Notes under the pieces: generated by a model | Database searches by the model: none | Told to the model about the DNA's origin: nothing | The model's input: only the letters and a program-made list of their open reading frames with translations | Position numbers and translations under genes: made by a program | Assembly (NCBI GenBank): GCA_963727635.1 | Contig: CAVSHP010000021.1 | Location: 513,308 to 577,307, forward strand | Direction: 5' to 3' | DNA length: 64,000 nucleotides | Origin: SZUA-36 sp963727635 | GTDB taxonomy: Bacteria > Pseudomonadota > Gammaproteobacteria > Xanthomonadales > SZUA-36 | Shown: one piece after another, positions 17,044-27,199 of the stretch | Layout: every line of letters starts with the position of its first letter | Position numbering within the stretch: the stretch's first letter is position 1

Positions 17044-19338
17044 ATGAACGACAAAATGAAACAGAATGCACTTGATTATCACCGTTACCCGACACCCGGT
17101 AAGATCAGGATCACACCCACAAAGGCGCTGACCACTCAGGCCGATCTTGGCCTGGCGTATTCGCCGGGTGTCGCCTACCCGTGCCAGCTTATTGAAGAAA
17201 ACCCGGCCGAGGTCAGCAACATGACCGCACGCGGCAACCTGGTGGCAGTGATCACAAACGGCACGGCTGTCCTGGGCCTCGGTGATATCGGCCCGCTGGC
17301 CGCCAAGCCGGTCATGGAAGGCAAAGGTGTGCTTTTCAAGAAATTTGCCGACATCGATGTTTTTGATATCGAGATCAATGAGAAGGACACCGATCGCCTG
17401 GTCGACATCATCGCCTCACTGGAACCGACGTTTGGCGGCATCAACCTGGAAGACATCAAGGCGCCGGAATGTTTTGAAGTGGAAGCCAGGCTCAAGGAAC
17501 GCCTTTCAATCCCGGTCTTTCACGATGACCAGCACGGCACGGCGATCATCACCGCTGCCGCCACCATCAACGCCCTGTTGATCGTTGGCAAAAAAATCGA
17601 AGAGGTGAAACTTGTGGCCTCGGGTGCCGGTGCGGCGGGCATGGCATGTCTCGACCTGTTGGTAAATCTTGGCCTGAACAAAGAAAACGTGTTGGTGATC
17701 GATCGCAGTGGCGTGATTTACAAGGGTCGTGAGAATCTCTCGGGAAGAAAGCTGGATTACGCCCGCGACACGGATAAGCGAACGCTGGCCGAGGCCATGC
17801 ACGGGGCGGATATATTCCTCGGGGTTTCCACCGCCGGTGTACTCACGGGCGAGATGGTTAAAACGATGGCAGATCAGCCCATCATCTTGGCGCTGGCCAA
17901 CCCGACGCCGGAAATCATGCCTGAAATCGCCATTGCCGCCCGCCCGGACGCCATTATCGCGACCGGACGTTCGGACTACCCCAACCAGGTCAATAATGTA
18001 TTGTGCTTTCCTTACATATTCCGTGGTGCGCTGGATGTCGGCGCCACCACCGTCAATGCTGAAATGCAGATGGCCTGTGTGCTGGCGCTTGCAGAGCTGA
18101 CCCGTCTCGAGGCCAGTGATGTCAGCACCGCGGCTTACGGCGGCAAGCCCCTGAGTTTCGGTCGTGAGTACCTGATTCCGAAACCATTCGACCCGCGTTT
18201 GCTCGTTCATCTCGCGCCGGCAACAGCCAAGGCTGCCATGGACAGTGGCGTGGCAACCCGGCCGATCGAGGACCTGAATGCGTACCGGGAAAAGCTGGAG
18301 CAGTTCCTGTGGCGCACCGGCCTGATCATGAAACCGCTATTTGAGGCCGCTAAAATCGACCCCAAACGGGTTGCTTTTGCAGAAGGTGAAGAGGAGGTCG
18401 TATTACGCGCCGTGCAGTCCGTGGTTGATGAAGGTATTGCGAGACCCATACTCATCGGCCGCCCGGCGGTGGTGGAAGACCGTATCAGGAAGCTCGGTTT
18501 GAGATTGGTGGTGGATAGGGATTTCGATCTCATCAACCCTGAATCCGATCCACGTTTCTGGGATTATTGGACCACTTTCCACGCGCTGATGGAACGCAAG
18601 GGTGTTTCACCAAGTGCGGCCAAGGACATCCTGCGCACACGTACCACGGTGATCGCAGCGATCGCGGTGTATCGCGGCGATGCGGACGCGATGATCACGG
18701 GTGTGGTTGGCAGATATGACTCCAAGCTCGCATTCCTGAGGGATGTGCTGGGTCCGAGACATGGCCGCAAAACGGCTGCCGCGTTGAGCCTGTTGAGCAC
18801 GGACAAGGGTGTCTACTTTATATGCGATACCTATGTAAACCCTGACCCGAGCGCCGAAGAGATCGCTGAAATTACGCTGCTGGCCGCGGAAAGGGTGCGT
18901 ATGTTCGGTGTTGAGCCACGTGTTGCCCTGTTGTCGCATTCATCTTTCGGTAGCCATGCCGATGCAAGTTCATGCAAAATGAGACTGGCTACCGAGTTGA
19001 TATCAAAGGCGGCACCCGACCTCGAGGTCGAAGGTGAAATGTCGGCGGACATGGCGCTTTCCAACAGTTACCGGAACCAGGAATTTCCAAATTCAAGACT
19101 GCGTCATCCGGCTAATCTGCTGGTCATGCCGAATCTTGATTCGGCCCATATCACCTTCAATTTTGCACGACTGGTCAGTGATGGCGTGACAATTGGGCCG
19201 ATATTAATGGGCCTGGATTACCCGGCGCATATTCTGACACCGGCAGCATCCGTGCGGCGTGTGGTCAACATGACAGCCTTTTCCGTGGTGGAAGCACAAA
19301 TACGTGAGCGAAAAAGCACAAAAAGTAACGAGGCATAG
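17044..19338 (+). CDS. maeB: NADP-dependent malic enzyme with phosphotransacetylase-like C-terminal domain
   Basis: A 764-residue MaeB-type protein. The first 430 residues are the malic enzyme: LGLAYSPGVAYPC, NLEDIKAPECF, HDDQHGTAI and the Rossmann stretch VASGAGAAG. The rest resembles phosphate acetyltransferase (EGEEEVVLRAVQ, MITGVVGRYDSK, LLSHSSFGS) and in known MaeB proteins acts in regulation by acetyl-CoA rather than as an active transacetylase. It catalyses malate to pyruvate plus CO2. It ends 3 nt before aceE, so pyruvate formed here is encoded with the enzyme complex that uses it. Confidence 0.95.
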   Translation: MNDKMKQNALDYHRYPTPGKIRITPTKALTTQADLGLAYSPGVAYPCQLIEENPAEVSNMTARGNLVAVITNGTAVLGLGDIGPLAAKPVMEGKGVLFKKFADIDVFDIEINEKDTDRLVDIIASLEPTFGGINLEDIKAPECFEVEARLKERLSIPVFHDDQHGTAIITAAATINALLIVGKKIEEVKLVASGAGAAGMACLDLLVNLGLNKENVLVIDRSGVIYKGRENLSGRKLDYARDTDKRTLAEAMHGADIFLGVSTAGVLTGEMVKTMADQPIILALANPTPEIMPEIAIAARPDAIIATGRSDYPNQVNNVLCFPYIFRGALDVGATTVNAEMQMACVLALAELTRLEASDVSTAAYGGKPLSFGREYLIPKPFDPRLLVHLAPATAKAAMDSGVATRPIEDLNAYREKLEQFLWRTGLIMKPLFEAAKIDPKRVAFAEGEEEVVLRAVQSVVDEGIARPILIGRPAVVEDRIRKLGLRLVVDRDFDLINPESDPRFWDYWTTFHALMERKGVSPSAAKDILRTRTTVIAAIAVYRGDADAMITGVVGRYDSKLAFLRDVLGPRHGRKTAAALSLLSTDKGVYFICDTYVNPDPSAEEIAEITLLAAERVRMFGVEPRVALLSHSSFGSHADASSCKMRLATELISKAAPDLEVEGEMSADMALSNSYRNQEFPNSRLRHPANLLVMPNLDSAHITFNFARLVSDGVTIGPILMGLDYPAHILTPAASVRRVVNMTAFSVVEAQIRERKSTKSNEA

Positions 19339-19341
19339 TGA

Positions 19342-22015
19342 ATGAATAGCAAGACGACTTTGCAAACACAGGATTCCGATCCTTTAGAATCAAGTGAATG
19401 GCTGGAGTCCATGCAAGCGGTTATCGAGCGCGAAGGACCCGAGCGTGCTCACTACCTGTTGGAACGGTTGGTCGATTTTACCCGTCGCTCGGGTGGTCAT
19501 CTTCCGTATGACGCGACCACTGCCTATGTCAATACGATTCCACCCAACCAGAGCGCCAAGTTGCCCGGAGATTATGAAGTCGAACGGCGTATCCGTGCGC
19601 TGACCCGCTGGAACGCGCTGGCCATGGTTCTGCGTGCCGGAAAGCGGGGCGGTGAACTCGGTGGACATATTGCCAGTTACGCCTCTGCAGCGTCCTTGTA
19701 CGATGTCGGATTCAATCATTTCTTTCGCGGTCCCGATCACGAAACCGGCGGCGACCTGGTCTATTTACAGGGTCATTCATCACCGGGAATTTATGCACGG
19801 GCTTTTCTGGAAGGACGGCTCAGCGAAGAGCAGATGGACCATTTCCGCCAGGAAGTCGGTGGCAACGGCCTGAGTTCTTACCCCCACCCCTGGTTGATGC
19901 CGGAATTCTGGCAATTGCCAACGGTGTCGATGGGTCTTGGCCCGATCATGGCGATCTACCAGGCACGTTTTCTGAAATACCTGCACAACCGCGGTATCGC
20001 CGATACATCGCAACGCAAGGTGTGGTGTTATCTCGGTGACGGTGAAACCGATGAGCCGGAATCACTCGGTTCCATATCGCTGGCGGGCCGCGAGGGTCTG
20101 GACAACCTGGTTTTTGTCGTCAATTGCAACCTGCAGCGTCTGGACGGACCGGTGCGTGGTAACGGCAAGATCATCCAGGAACTGGAAGGTGTCTTCCGTG
20201 GCGCCGGCTGGAATGTGATCAAGCTCATCTGGGGCTCAAAATGGGATGCCCTGCTGGCCAAAGACAAGGATGGCCTGTTACGCAAACGCATGGATGAAGT
20301 GGTGGATGGTGAATACCAGAACTACAAGGCCAAGGGCGGCGCCTTCACACGCGAACACTTTTTCGGTGTGGTACCGGAACTGCGGGAAATGGTCTCCAAT
20401 ATGACCGATGACGATATCTGGCGTCTCAATCGCGGTGGTCATGACTCGCACAAGATTTACGCGGCCTACCATGCGGCCACCCGGCATACCGGCCAGCCCT
20501 CGGTGATCCTGGCCAAAACGGTCAAGGGCTATGGCATGGGTGAGTCGGGTGAGGCATTGAATATTTCCCACCAGCAAAAGAAGATGGACGAGGCCTCGAT
20601 ACGTGCGTTTCGTGATCGTTTCAAAGTGCCGGTATTCGATGTCGATATTGCTGAAATGCCGTATTACCATCCGGGTGAAGACAGCGTTGAAATCATGTAT
20701 ATGAAGGAACGCCGTAAGGAACTGGGTGGTTTCCTGCCGCAGCGCCGGGTCAAATCAACGTCACTCAAGGTACCCGAACTGGATGCCTTCGAGACCCTGC
20801 TCAAGGACACGGGTGAGCGTGAAATCAGCACCACGATGACCTATGTCCGGGCCCTGGCCATCATGTTCAGGGACAAGAATATCGCCAAGCAGATCGTGCC
20901 CATCGTGGCGGATGAGGCGCGCACTTTTGGCATGGAAGGCATGTTCCGCCAGCTGGGTATCTACTCATCAAAGGGCCAGCTGTATACACCCGTGGATTCT
21001 GACCAGTTGATGTTCTACAAGGAAGACACCCGCGGCCAGATTTTACAGGAAGGTATTTCCGAGGCCGGCGCGATGTCATCGTGGATCGCCGCGGCCACCA
21101 GTTATTCGAATAACGATGTTCCGATGATCCCGTTTTTCATTTTTTATTCGATGTTCGGTTTTCAGCGTATCGGCGACCTTGCCTGGGCCGCCGGCGACAT
21201 GCGTGCCCGCGGCTTCCTGCTTGGCGGCACTTCCGGTCGCACCACGCTCAACGGCGAGGGTCTGCAGCACGAAGACGGCAACAGCCACGTCATATCCGCG
21301 ATGGTGCCCAACTGCATTTCCTACGATCCGACCTTCGGCTATGAACTGGCAGTGATCTTGCAGGACGGTTTGCGGCGCATGTACCAGGAACAGGAGGACG
21401 TTTACTACTACATCACCGTGATGAATGAAAATTACACGCATCCGGGTATGCCAGCGGGTGCTGAAGAAGGTATTCGCAAAGGTCTGTACCTGTTTCAGGC
21501 GCGGCCGCTCCGGCAAGCACAAGGTGCAGTTGATGGGTTCCGGGGCGATCCTGCGCGAGGCAATTACAGCGGCGGATATTCTCGAGCGGGATTATTCGGT
21601 CAGCGCGACGGTCTGGAGTGCCACCAGCTTTACCGAATTGCAACGGGATGGTCTGGATGCTGCACGTCACAACCGCCTGAACCCGGAAGCGGAACAGCGT
21701 GTCCCGTGGGTGGCGCAATGTCTCGAAGGTTACGACGGACCCGTGGTTGCAGCAACGGATTACGTGCGGAACTATGCCGAACAGATACGGCCATACCTGC
21801 CGCACGCGGATTACACCGTGCTTGGAACCGATGGTTTCGGACGTTCGGATACGCGCAAGAATCTGCGCGGTTTCTTCGAGGTCGATAGCAAAAACATCGT
21901 CTATGCGACGCTGCATGCCTTGTACAAAAAGGGTAGTTTGAGCGTTGATGAATTGGTCAAGGCCCGCAAGAAACTGGGTCTTGATCCCGACAAGCCAAAT
22001 CCAATGAAAGTGTAG
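19342..22015 (+). CDS. aceE: Pyruvate dehydrogenase E1 component (homodimeric type), frameshifted near 21500-21530
   Basis: Thiamine-diphosphate E1 subunit that decarboxylates pyruvate and acetylates the lipoyl arm of E2. The TPP motif begins GDGETDEPES and ends at VVNCNLQRLDG. The transketolase-like core is intact to the EEGIRKGLYLFQ block. The frame then breaks: conserved sequence resumes one frame later at GKHKVQLMGSGAILREA and runs to the end at 22015. Joining the two gives about 890 residues, the family's normal length. Since the PDH E1 is normally essential for growth on sugars and both parts are fully conserved, a sequencing indel is more likely than a dead gene. Confidence 0.93.
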
Positions 22016-22057
22016 TGTGATGAAGAAAACATATAAAAACCGGATTGGTGGCTGAAA

Positions 22058-23392
22058 GTGACTAAGCAGATTGAAATTAAAGTTCCGGATTTAGGTGATT
22101 TCTCCGACATACCCGTGATCGAGGTACTGGTCGCGGTCGGCGACACGGTCGAAGCCGAACAATCGTTGCTGACGCTGGAAAGCGACAAGGCGATGATGGA
22201 GGTGCCGGCGCCCGTTGCCGGTGTGATCCGTGAATTGCGTGTCGCGGTTGACGACAAGGTTTCCGAAGGTCAGGTCGTGGCCCTGATCGAAGCGGAAGAG
22301 GCTGCCGAGTCCGCGCCAAGCGAGGCAGAAACCCCGCCGGAAGATGCCGGGGATCAAGCACCGTCTGCAACCGAACCGCAACAGGCCAGTGCTCCACCAC
22401 GCCCGGCGCGGGGAGCCGCAGCCAAACCGCCCTCCGCGGGTAGCAGGCAGTCACCGCCGGTGCCGATGGATGCCAATGCAACCTTGCCGGCCAACATACC
22501 CTATGCCAGCCCGGCCATCCGTCGCTTTGCACGTGAACTGGGCGTGGACCTGATGCGGATTACCGGCAGCAGCCGTGGTGGACGCATCGTCCGTGACGAC
22601 GTCACCGCGTTTGTTAAAACCATCATGACGGGTGCGGCGACACCTGGCTCCGGCGGCCTGGGATTTGATCTGCCGCCGCCGCCAAAGGTCAATTTCAGCC
22701 GCTTTGGCGATATTGAACTGCAGCCCCTCAAGAAGATTCAAAAAGTCTCCGGTGCGTACCTGCACCGCAACTGGGTCAGCATTCCGCACGTTACACAGAA
22801 TGATCTTGCCGATATCACCGAAATGGAGGTTTTCCGCAAGAACAAGGCCGAGGAGAAGGGCATCAAGTTGACGCCGCTGGTGTTCCTGATCAAGGCGAGC
22901 GTGGCGGCGCTCAAGGAATTTCCGTCTTTCAATTCCTCCCTCGATGCCACGCATGAGAACCTGGTACTGAAGAAGTATTTTCATATTGGCATCGCAGTGG
23001 ATACGCCCGACGGACTGGTGGTACCGGTGATACGTGATTGTGATCAGAAAGACATCTTCCAACTGGCCGAAGAACTCAGTGAATTGAGCCAGAGGGCCCG
23101 CGACGGAAAACTCAAACCGGTCGAGATGCAGGGTGGGTGTTTCTCCATTTCCAGCCTGGGAGGTATTGGCGGAACCTCGTTTACGCCCATCATCAATGCG
23201 CCTGAAGTGGCGATACTGGGTGTTTCCCGCTCCAGTATGCAAGCGCAGTGGGATGGTGAGGCTTTTCAGCCGAGGATGATGCTGCCCCTGTGTTTGTCCT
23301 ATGACCACCGGGTCATCGATGGCGCCAATGGTGCGCGCTTCACACGTTATCTTGCATCTCGCCTGGAAGATTTCGAGAACATGGATTTGTAA
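22058..23392 (+). CDS. aceF: Dihydrolipoamide acetyltransferase (PDH E2)
   Basis: A 444-residue E2 core protein with a GTG start. Domain order: one lipoyl domain (residues 1-78, lipoylated K44 in ESDKAMME), an Ala/Pro-rich linker, a peripheral subunit-binding domain (about 148-190, SPAIRRFARELGVD), a second linker, and the catalytic domain. That last domain ends with SYDHRVIDGANG, carrying the active-site His and Asp. E. coli AceF has three lipoyl domains, so this is a short version; extra lipoyl capacity is on the Lpd protein downstream. It lies 42 nt after aceE. Confidence 0.95.
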   Translation: MTKQIEIKVPDLGDFSDIPVIEVLVAVGDTVEAEQSLLTLESDKAMMEVPAPVAGVIRELRVAVDDKVSEGQVVALIEAEEAAESAPSEAETPPEDAGDQAPSATEPQQASAPPRPARGAAAKPPSAGSRQSPPVPMDANATLPANIPYASPAIRRFARELGVDLMRITGSSRGGRIVRDDVTAFVKTIMTGAATPGSGGLGFDLPPPPKVNFSRFGDIELQPLKKIQKVSGAYLHRNWVSIPHVTQNDLADITEMEVFRKNKAEEKGIKLTPLVFLIKASVAALKEFPSFNSSLDATHENLVLKKYFHIGIAVDTPDGLVVPVIRDCDQKDIFQLAEELSELSQRARDGKLKPVEMQGGCFSISSLGGIGGTSFTPIINAPEVAILGVSRSSMQAQWDGEAFQPRMMLPLCLSYDHRVIDGANGARFTRYLASRLEDFENMDL

Positions 23393-23405
23393 TTGGCAGG
23401 TCCTG

Positions 23406-23945
23406 GTGTCTGAATACGGCAGCAATCCGGATTCGCGACTTGGCAGGCGAATGCTGTGGATCGCCGCGATCGGTTTGCTGGGCGCCTTTTACATGTTGTT
23501 TTCGATGCTGGAAAAAAAGGGCGGCAGCACGGTCACTACGACCGACCAGAATGGCGCCGCCATGGTGGTGATCGAACAGGACCGCAACGGCCATTACGAG
23601 GCGCAGGGTACGATCAACGGCCGACAGGTTACGTTCCTGGTCGATACCGGTGCAACCGATGTTGCAGTACCTGAATCGTTGGCCCGATCCCTGGGTCTCG
23701 ATTTTGGACCGAGGGTATCGGTTATGACTGCCGCAGGCCCGACGGGCGCCTGGGTGACCCGGCTGGACGAGGTAACGGTGGGTGGAATACGCCGCGAAAA
23801 TGTTCGCGCGACCATCACCGGCGGAAACTTTAACGGAATACTGCTTGGAATGAGTTTTCTTAGGCATTACAGCCTGCAACAACAGGATGGCAAGCTGGTG
23901 ATCAGGGAAACCGTTGATGGCGATCAAAAGAGTAACGATCAATGA
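23406..23945 (+). CDS. Membrane-anchored retropepsin-like aspartic protease (TIGR02281-like)
   Basis: About 179 residues. The start chosen is GTG at 23406 (VSEYGSNPDSR), 13 nt after aceF and preceded by an AGG. One transmembrane helix (RRMLWIAAIGLLGAFYMLF) puts the catalytic domain in the periplasm. The clan AA motif FLVDTGATDVAVPE carries the catalytic aspartate. Downstream ILLGMSFLRHY is the usual second signature of this family. Substrate unknown. Its stop overlaps the lpd ATG by 4 nt, so it is translated inside the PDH operon, an odd place for a periplasmic protease. Confidence 0.85.
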   Translation: MSEYGSNPDSRLGRRMLWIAAIGLLGAFYMLFSMLEKKGGSTVTTTDQNGAAMVVIEQDRNGHYEAQGTINGRQVTFLVDTGATDVAVPESLARSLGLDFGPRVSVMTAAGPTGAWVTRLDEVTVGGIRRENVRATITGGNFNGILLGMSFLRHYSLQQQDGKLVIRETVDGDQKSNDQ

Positions 23946-25726
23946 GCAAGACAATTAAAATCAGCGTGCCCGATATCGGCGATTTTATCGATGTACCGGT
24001 GGTCGAGGTACTCGTAAAAGCCGGCGATCACGTCGATGCGGAACAATCACTGGTCACGTTGGAAAGCGACAAGGCCATCATGGAAATACCGGCGCCGGTC
24101 GCGGGTGTCATCAGTACGGTCGATGTAGTCGAAGGCGACTTTGTTTCGGAAGGCTGGCTGGTAGCAACACTGGAAGCGGATGAGGCGTCCGAAAGCGCTG
24201 CGGCCCCTGCACCGGCGGCAGCCGAGAAGCCGGAGACGGCATCGGTTGAGCAGGAGTCCCCTGAAGAATCTCCGCAAGCTGAAGCTGGCACAGAAGAAGA
24301 AACCACCCCGGCGGTTGACCATGACTTTGACGTACTGGTGTTGGGCGCTGGCCCGGGCGGGTACACGGCCGCCTTCCGCGCCGCCGATCTTGATCTGAAG
24401 GTCGCCCTCATCGAGCGCTATCCCGCACTGGGCGGGGTGTGTCTGAACGTGGGATGTATTCCTTCCAAGGCCCTGTTGCACGCAGCCGCTGTTATCGATG
24501 AAGCTGCCGCGATGGCAGACCACGGTGTGGTATTTGCTCAACCGGTCATCGACATGGACAAGTTGCGCGGGTTTAAAGAAAAAGTGGTCGGACAGCTGAC
24601 CGGTGGCCTGGCGGCCATGGCGAAACAGCGCAAGGTTACGGTTATCCAGGGTAGCGGGCGTTTCAGCGGCGCCCATGAGATCACCGTCGAGACAGAAGAC
24701 GGCAGCCGGCAGGTCAGTTTTGCAAAGGCGATCATCGCGGCGGGTTCACAGGCATTCAAGTTACCCGGACTGCCGTGGGATGATCCGCGTGTCATGGATT
24801 CCACCGACGCGCTGGAGCTAAAGGATGTCCCGAAGCGTTTACTGGTCATAGGCGGCGGTATTATCGGACTGGAAATGGCCGGTGTTTACCAGGGTCTCGG
24901 CAGCGAGGTCACCGTGGTCGAATTGACCGACCAGTTAATGCCCGGCGCCGATAAAGACCTGATCAGGCCATTGCAGAAAAGGATTACCGACCGCTACGCC
25001 GGCATTTTTGTCAGTACAAAGGTGACGGCGATCAAACCGGCGGACGATGGTCTGCACGCATCCTTTGAAGGTGCAAAAATACCGGACAACACGGTTTTTG
25101 ACCGGGTGCTGGTTTCCACAGGTCGTATCCCGAATGGAAAACTCATCGGTGCCGAAGACGCGGGCGTTGAAATCACCGATCGCGGCTTCATACCGGTGGA
25201 CCGGCAAATGCGCACCAACGTGGCGCATATTTTCGCCATTGGCGATATCGTCGGCCAGCCGATGCTGGCACACAAGGCCACGCATGAAGCCAAGGTGGCG
25301 GCAGAAGTCTGCGCCGGTATGAAAACCGCGTTCGAGGCGCGGGTAATCCCGTCCGTGGCCTACACCGATCCCGAAATTGCATGGGCCGGTCTGACCGAAA
25401 CAGAAGCGAAGGACCAGGGTGTCGATTATAAAGTGGGCAAATTCCCTTGGGCAGCCAGCGGCAGGGCCATAGGTATCGGCCGTACCGAGGGATTCACCAA
25501 GTTATTGTTCGACCCGGATACACACAGGGTCATTGGCGCCGGGATCGTCGGTCCGCATGCCGGCGACCTGATTGCCGAATGTGTGCTGGCCATTGAAATG
25601 GGCGCCGAAGCGGGAGATATCGGTCTGTCGATCCACCCGCACCCGACACTTTCTGAAACCGTTGCGATGGCGGCCGAGGTATTTGAAGGTACGATTACCG
25701 ACCTTTACATTCCGAAACGAAAATAG
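23942..25726 (+). CDS. lpd: Dihydrolipoamide dehydrogenase with N-terminal lipoyl domain (PDH E3)
   Basis: A 594-residue flavoprotein. Residues 1-78 are a lipoyl domain (K44 in ESDKAIME) nearly identical in layout to that of AceF. An acidic Ala/Glu-rich linker follows, then the E3 proper: FAD motif LGAGPGGYTAA, redox-active disulfide GGVCLNVGCIPSK, NAD motif VIGGGIIGLEMAG, and C-terminal HPHPTLSE with the catalytic His and Glu. It reoxidises the dihydrolipoyl arm. E3 enzymes with a lipoyl domain occur in several beta- and gammaproteobacteria and Neisseria. It is the last gene of the maeB-aceE-aceF-protease-lpd run. Confidence 0.95.
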   Translation: MSKTIKISVPDIGDFIDVPVVEVLVKAGDHVDAEQSLVTLESDKAIMEIPAPVAGVISTVDVVEGDFVSEGWLVATLEADEASESAAAPAPAAAEKPETASVEQESPEESPQAEAGTEEETTPAVDHDFDVLVLGAGPGGYTAAFRAADLDLKVALIERYPALGGVCLNVGCIPSKALLHAAAVIDEAAAMADHGVVFAQPVIDMDKLRGFKEKVVGQLTGGLAAMAKQRKVTVIQGSGRFSGAHEITVETEDGSRQVSFAKAIIAAGSQAFKLPGLPWDDPRVMDSTDALELKDVPKRLLVIGGGIIGLEMAGVYQGLGSEVTVVELTDQLMPGADKDLIRPLQKRITDRYAGIFVSTKVTAIKPADDGLHASFEGAKIPDNTVFDRVLVSTGRIPNGKLIGAEDAGVEITDRGFIPVDRQMRTNVAHIFAIGDIVGQPMLAHKATHEAKVAAEVCAGMKTAFEARVIPSVAYTDPEIAWAGLTETEAKDQGVDYKVGKFPWAASGRAIGIGRTEGFTKLLFDPDTHRVIGAGIVGPHAGDLIAECVLAIEMGAEAGDIGLSIHPHPTLSETVAMAAEVFEGTITDLYIPKRK

Positions 25727-25746
25727 GAAATTGCTCCACCCTCATC

Positions 25747-25765
25747 GCATTGCTACGGGCAATGC
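25747..25765 (+). terminator. Hairpin after lpd
   Basis: A perfect 7-bp stem, 25747-25753 with 25759-25765, closes a 5-nt loop 20 nt after the lpd stop. Weak T-rich sequence follows (TTTTAATTTT from about 25774). Probable operon terminator. Confidence 0.5.
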
Positions 25766-25836
25766 CGGTTCTGTTTTAATTTTGCATTTTGGCTATACTG
25801 CAGTTCAAGTTTTTCAACCAATAAAAGGAATTTTAT

Positions 25837-26280
25837 ATGTCGCGTATTTTCGTAACCATCTTGTTGTCTGCGCTCTCAATCGCCAGTGTGGCCGCCGCGG
25901 ATTCCGATCCGATCCTCGCACGCCAGGACCTGATGGAGGGTAACAAAGATGCCGCCAAGGTCATCGGTGGCATGCTCAAGGAAGAACAGCCGTTTGACGC
26001 TGACGCAGCGATGGCAGCGCTCGAGACCTGGAAAAAGTCCGCGACCCTGGCAGGCGACCTGTTTCCCGAAGGATCTGACAGTGGTCATGATACCGAAGCG
26101 AAAGCAACGATCTGGACAGACCGTGACGGTTTCGATGCCGACATGGAGGATTTCAATATCCAGGTAGATGCTGCAATCGCGGCCAAGCCCGAGAGTCTCG
26201 AAGCTTTGAAAGCGGTGGCCGGCCCGGTGTTTAAAGCCTGCAAGTCCTGTCACGAGGAATATCGCGTCGAAAAAGACTGA
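25837..26280 (+). CDS. Cytochrome c' (class II c-type cytochrome)
   Basis: A 147-residue periplasmic protein. A signal peptide ends at SVAAA. The mature part is a predicted four-helix bundle with the single haem motif CKSCHEEYR close to the C-terminus, the hallmark placement in cytochromes c'. Such proteins bind NO and are linked to NO tolerance or electron transfer; which applies here is unknown. It has its own upstream region after the lpd hairpin and is followed after 22 nt by a diheme cytochrome c, probably in one transcript. Confidence 0.88.
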   Translation: MSRIFVTILLSALSIASVAAADSDPILARQDLMEGNKDAAKVIGGMLKEEQPFDADAAMAALETWKKSATLAGDLFPEGSDSGHDTEAKATIWTDRDGFDADMEDFNIQVDAAIAAKPESLEALKAVAGPVFKACKSCHEEYRVEKD

Positions 26281-26302
26281 TCCGGGAACGGGATAGCAAG
26301 TT

Positions 26303-27199
26303 TTGAAAAGGCTGACGATCGCCTTTGTCGGGCTTGTCCTGGCGGTGATTTTGTTGTTCCTGGTCACCCGGCCCGCCGGCTTGCCGGCGGGGACCTTGCC
26401 GGCGCACGCTGTTGATGTAGCAAATGGAGAGCGGATGTTCCACGTCGGCGGCTGTGTCTCCTGTCATAGCTCTGTTTCAAATGAATCAGACCCGCCGGTT
26501 CTGGGTGGCGGTCTCGCACTGAAAACACCGTTCGGCACTTTCAAGGTGCCCAATATCTCACCGCATCCCGAACAGGGAATCGGCCGCTGGACCATGCTGG
26601 ATTTTGTCAATGCCATGCACCTGGGCGTATCGCCCGGCGGTCAGCATCTCTACCCTGCATTTCCTTATCCTTCTTATATCCATATGCGTTTTGAGGACCT
26701 GATGGATCTCAAGTCCTATCTCGATACGCTGCCACAGGCCGCGAATCCGAATGGGCAAAACGAATTGAAATTTCCATTCAACATACGTGCAGGCATAGGT
26801 CTGTGGAAGTTGTTCAACCTCGATTCGGCCGTGGTGGTTGCAGTGCCACCCGACAACGACACGTTAATGCGTGGTCGTTACCTGGTTGAAGGTCCGGGAC
26901 ATTGCGGCGAATGCCATACGCCGCGCAACTGGATGGGTGGGCTGGATAGAAGCCGTTGGCTTGCCGGTGCGCCCAATCCGGATGGTGAGGGCAAGGTTCC
27001 CAACATCACACCGGACAAAAACGGCCTGGCAGACTGGTCGCAGAGCGATATCGAATACTACCTGGAGTCGGGATTTACCCCGGACTTTGACACGGTGGGC
27101 GGTTCAATGGTCGAGGTGCAGGCGAACATTGCGCGTTTGCCCGCAGAGGACCGCGCGGCCATTGCCGCGTATCTCAAGGCCATACCGGCGCTGCATTAA
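26303..27199 (+). CDS. Membrane-anchored diheme cytochrome c
   Basis: A 298-residue protein with a TTG start (26303) and an N-terminal uncleaved helix (LTIAFVGLVLAVILLFLV). It has two haem c motifs, CVSCH (about residues 51-55) and CGECHTPRN (about 201-209). A repeated PNISP/PNITPDK signature marks the two domains, as in the cytochrome subunits of periplasmic alcohol, aldehyde or gluconate dehydrogenases. No matching dehydrogenase is adjacent, so it may serve as a mobile or generic electron acceptor. It ends in a 4-nt overlap with the convergent methyltransferase gene. Confidence 0.87.
   Translation: MKRLTIAFVGLVLAVILLFLVTRPAGLPAGTLPAHAVDVANGERMFHVGGCVSCHSSVSNESDPPVLGGGLALKTPFGTFKVPNISPHPEQGIGRWTMLDFVNAMHLGVSPGGQHLYPAFPYPSYIHMRFEDLMDLKSYLDTLPQAANPNGQNELKFPFNIRAGIGLWKLFNLDSAVVVAVPPDNDTLMRGRYLVEGPGHCGECHTPRNWMGGLDRSRWLAGAPNPDGEGKVPNITPDKNGLADWSQSDIEYYLESGFTPDFDTVGGSMVEVQANIARLPAEDRAAIAAYLKAIPALH

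Noticed and set aside
16842..17075. A 77-codon frame between pyk and maeB
   Set aside because: It overlaps the maeB start in another frame, has low-quality composition and no ribosome site.
22451..23425. A 324-codon frame antisense to aceF
   Set aside because: Composition mirrors the codon bias of aceF; no recognisable domain or start signals. Same for long antisense frames at 12263-12913 and 42493-43428.
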